Assembly (NCBI GenBank): GCA_020201015.1 | Contig: JAIVHN010000209.1 | Location: 7,688 to 22,387, forward strand | Source: Spirochaeta sp. | Lineage (GTDB): Bacteria; Spirochaetota; Spirochaetia; DSM-27196; SLAA01 | Reading direction: 5' to 3' | Length of the DNA: 14,700 nt | Part shown: positions 13,837 to 14,700 of the stretch, one piece after another | Numbering within the stretch: position 1 is the first letter of the stretch | Layout of the letters: every line of letters starts with the position of its first letter | Made by a program: the position numbers and the translations under genes | Notes under the pieces: generated by a model | The model's input: the letters and a program-made list of their open reading frames with translations, nothing else | The model's database searches: none | What the model was told of the DNA's origin: nothing

Positions 13837-14481
13837 TTATCGACGATTTCCAAAGAAAACTTGGATAGGATTTACCCCTAACCGCACAACGAAATACAGG
13901 TAGGCAAAGCCAAACCCAGCAAGGTGAGCAAAATGGGCGACGTTGCCCCGCCCGCCGGAGAACTGCGAAAACAATTCAATAGCGGTGTATCCCACCACCA
14001 ACATTGGCGCCGGAATAGGCACAATCCCAAAGAGATAGATGTTTGCGTTAGGAAAGAAGGTAGCAAACGCCAAGAGCGTACCAAAAACCGCACCCGATGC
14101 GCCCACCAGAAATACAAAATACTCTCCAGTGAACCAGTAGAAAGCAAGAGAAAACAAGCCTGCCCCGAGGCCGACAAAGAGGTAGAACACCAAGAACTCG
14201 GTGCTCCCTACTCGGTGCTCCACCTGGGTTCCAAAAAAGAACAACCCTAACATGTTGAAGAGAATATGGGATATTCCACCGTGAATGAACATGTAGGTAA
14301 ACGGTTGCCAGTAGTTGCCGCCTTCCACTACATAAAGAGGATTCATAGCTAAAACACGCAAGGTTTCTGGAATAGTAGTAGTGAGAAAAAACATGAGAAA
14401 GTTTGCGATAATGATTGCAAAGGTCACGTTATACTGCTTGTAGACAAATGGCTGTCGAATTATGGATGTTGATGCACTCAT
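13837..14481 (-). CDS. Rhomboid-family intramembrane serine protease
   Basis: Six-helix membrane protease that cleaves transmembrane segments. From ATG 14481 it has 214 residues. The catalytic dyad is Ser129 in VGASGAVFG and His186 in HFAHLAGF. Oxyanion-hole and structural residues are His67, His72 and Asn76 in HGGISHILFN. The N-terminus IIRQPFVYKQYNVTFAIII is typical of short bacterial rhomboids that lack extra domains. A TTG at 14520 in the same frame would add 13 residues, but GGGGA just before ATG 14481 and normal family N-termini favour the ATG. It heads a two-gene unit with the secreted protein. The substrate is unknown. Confidence 0.93.
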   Translation of the reverse strand: MSASTSIIRQPFVYKQYNVTFAIIIANFLMFFLTTTIPETLRVLAMNPLYVVEGGNYWQPFTYMFIHGGISHILFNMLGLFFFGTQVEHRVGSTEFLVFYLFVGLGAGLFSLAFYWFTGEYFVFLVGASGAVFGTLLAFATFFPNANIYLFGIVPIPAPMLVVGYTAIELFSQFSGGRGNVAHFAHLAGFGFAYLYFVVRLGVNPIQVFFGNRR

Positions 14482-14489
14482 GTTCCCCA

Positions 14490-14520
14490 GATAGTACGGA
14501 GAAACCGTAGTCGGGGTCAA
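14490..14520 (-). promoter_or_regulatory. Possible promoter of the rhomboid gene
   Basis: On the minus strand, TTGACC is followed 18 bp later by TACTAT (14496-14491). The predicted start point is nearly at ATG 14481, which would remove the ribosome binding site, so this assignment is doubtful. No better pair was found further upstream. Confidence 0.25.
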
Positions 14521-14534
14521 CAGATCAATGCTCC

Positions 14535-14564
14535 TTGACTTTAAAGTGCTCTATATAGTATTCT
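14535..14564 (+). promoter_or_regulatory. Candidate promoter of the glutaredoxin-like gene
   Basis: TTGACT (14535-14540) and TATTCT (14559-14564) are 18 bp apart. The spacer carries two palindromes, ACTTTAAAGT (14538-14547) and CTATATAG (14551-14558), which could be operator elements or simply AT-rich promoter DNA. A perfect TTGACA at 14600-14605 is too near the start codon to have a matching -10 box. Confidence 0.35.
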
Positions 14565-14629
14565 CCCTATGTATATGAGTTGAAAATCCCTACACACTTT
14601 TGACAAACCACAACAGGAAGGAACCGAAT

Positions 14630-14700
14630 ATGGCAGTTACAGTTTATAGTACGCCAAGCTGCGGGTACTGCAGAAAACTTAAGGATTACTTCAAAGAAAA
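14630..14700 (+). CDS. Glutaredoxin-like protein (5' part, runs off the window)
   Basis: Only the first 23 codons are visible. They read MAVTVYSTPSCGYCRKLKDY and onward, matching the first beta strand, active-site CxxC and first helix of small glutaredoxins that pass electrons to disulfides in cytosolic proteins. The CxxC is CGYC (residues 11-14) rather than the common CPYC. AGGAAGGAA at 14615-14623 is a good ribosome binding site for ATG 14630. The gene is divergent from the rhomboid gene. Length and downstream neighbours cannot be judged. Confidence 0.8.
   Translation, partial: MAVTVYSTPSCGYCRKLKDYFKE

Noticed and set aside
13830..13853. TTG start adding 8 residues to the secreted protein
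   Set aside because: It has no ribosome binding site, overlaps the rhomboid coding region and places charged residues ahead of a good signal peptide that begins at ATG 13829.
14482..14520. TTG start adding 13 residues to the rhomboid protein
   Set aside because: ATG 14481 has GGGGA just upstream and gives the normal family N-terminus.
14600..14605. Perfect TTGACA as a -35 box for the glutaredoxin-like gene
   Set aside because: No -10 box follows at 16-18 bp; that position lies between the ribosome binding site and the start codon.
1..14700. CRISPR array, tRNA, insertion sequence, prophage or defence-system genes
   Set aside because: No regularly spaced repeats, cloverleaf sequences, transposase or integrase motifs, terminal inverted repeats or known defence domains were seen on either strand.

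Overview
The window looks like ordinary chromosomal DNA of a free-living, Gram-negative-type bacterium of moderate G+C content. Several features hint at a spirochaete (Spirochaetota): an enlarged RodA, frequent TTG/GTG starts, lipobox proteins, and rhomboid, PhnD-like and sigma-54-activator genes side by side. This is an inference from family resemblance. No 16S or other marker gene is present, so the assignment is of low to moderate confidence. There are no tRNA, rRNA, CRISPR, phage or insertion-sequence signatures, and no gap over 300 bases without a gene.

Left part, + strand. Bases 1-64 hold nothing I recognise apart from a ribosome binding site. An exported ankyrin-repeat protein (about 65-763) is followed by a complete peptide-type ABC importer operon. 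The operon contains lipoprotein binding protein dppA/oppA (876-2450), permeases B (2600-3535) and C (3538-4476), and ATPases D (4488-5510) and F (5507-6502). A 57-residue single-helix membrane protein (6495-6668) is coupled to the end. A near-consensus sigma-70 promoter and a 5' stem-loop precede the binding protein. A stack of inverted repeats ending in a strong intrinsic terminator lies between the binding protein and the permeases, and should make binding protein far more abundant than transporter.

Middle, - strand. pepD (M20 dipeptidase, 7997-9445) and rodA (cell-wall SEDS glycosyltransferase, 6665-7987) form one unit facing the ABC operon. The rodA stop overlaps the stop of the small membrane gene. 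The importer would bring oligopeptides in and PepD would cleave dipeptides in the cytosol, so the pairing makes metabolic sense even though the units are separately transcribed.

Right of centre, + strand. Diverging from pepD is a three-gene cassette: a membrane sensor histidine kinase (9532-10821), an NtrC-family sigma-54 activator (10873-12210) and a PhnD-like solute-binding lipoprotein (12219-13154) with no transporter beside it. This suggests a periplasmic binding protein feeding a two-component system, and is the most interesting candidate in the window. The 86-bp divergent intergenic region carries a 9-bp perfect inverted repeat that could be its operator, and a TATAAT box so close to the kinase start that the mRNA may be leaderless.

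Right end. On the - strand, a rhomboid protease (13837-14481) and an unrecognised secreted protein (13164-13829) converge on the cassette with only 9 bp between stops. On the + strand, a glutaredoxin-like gene starts at 14630 and runs off the window.
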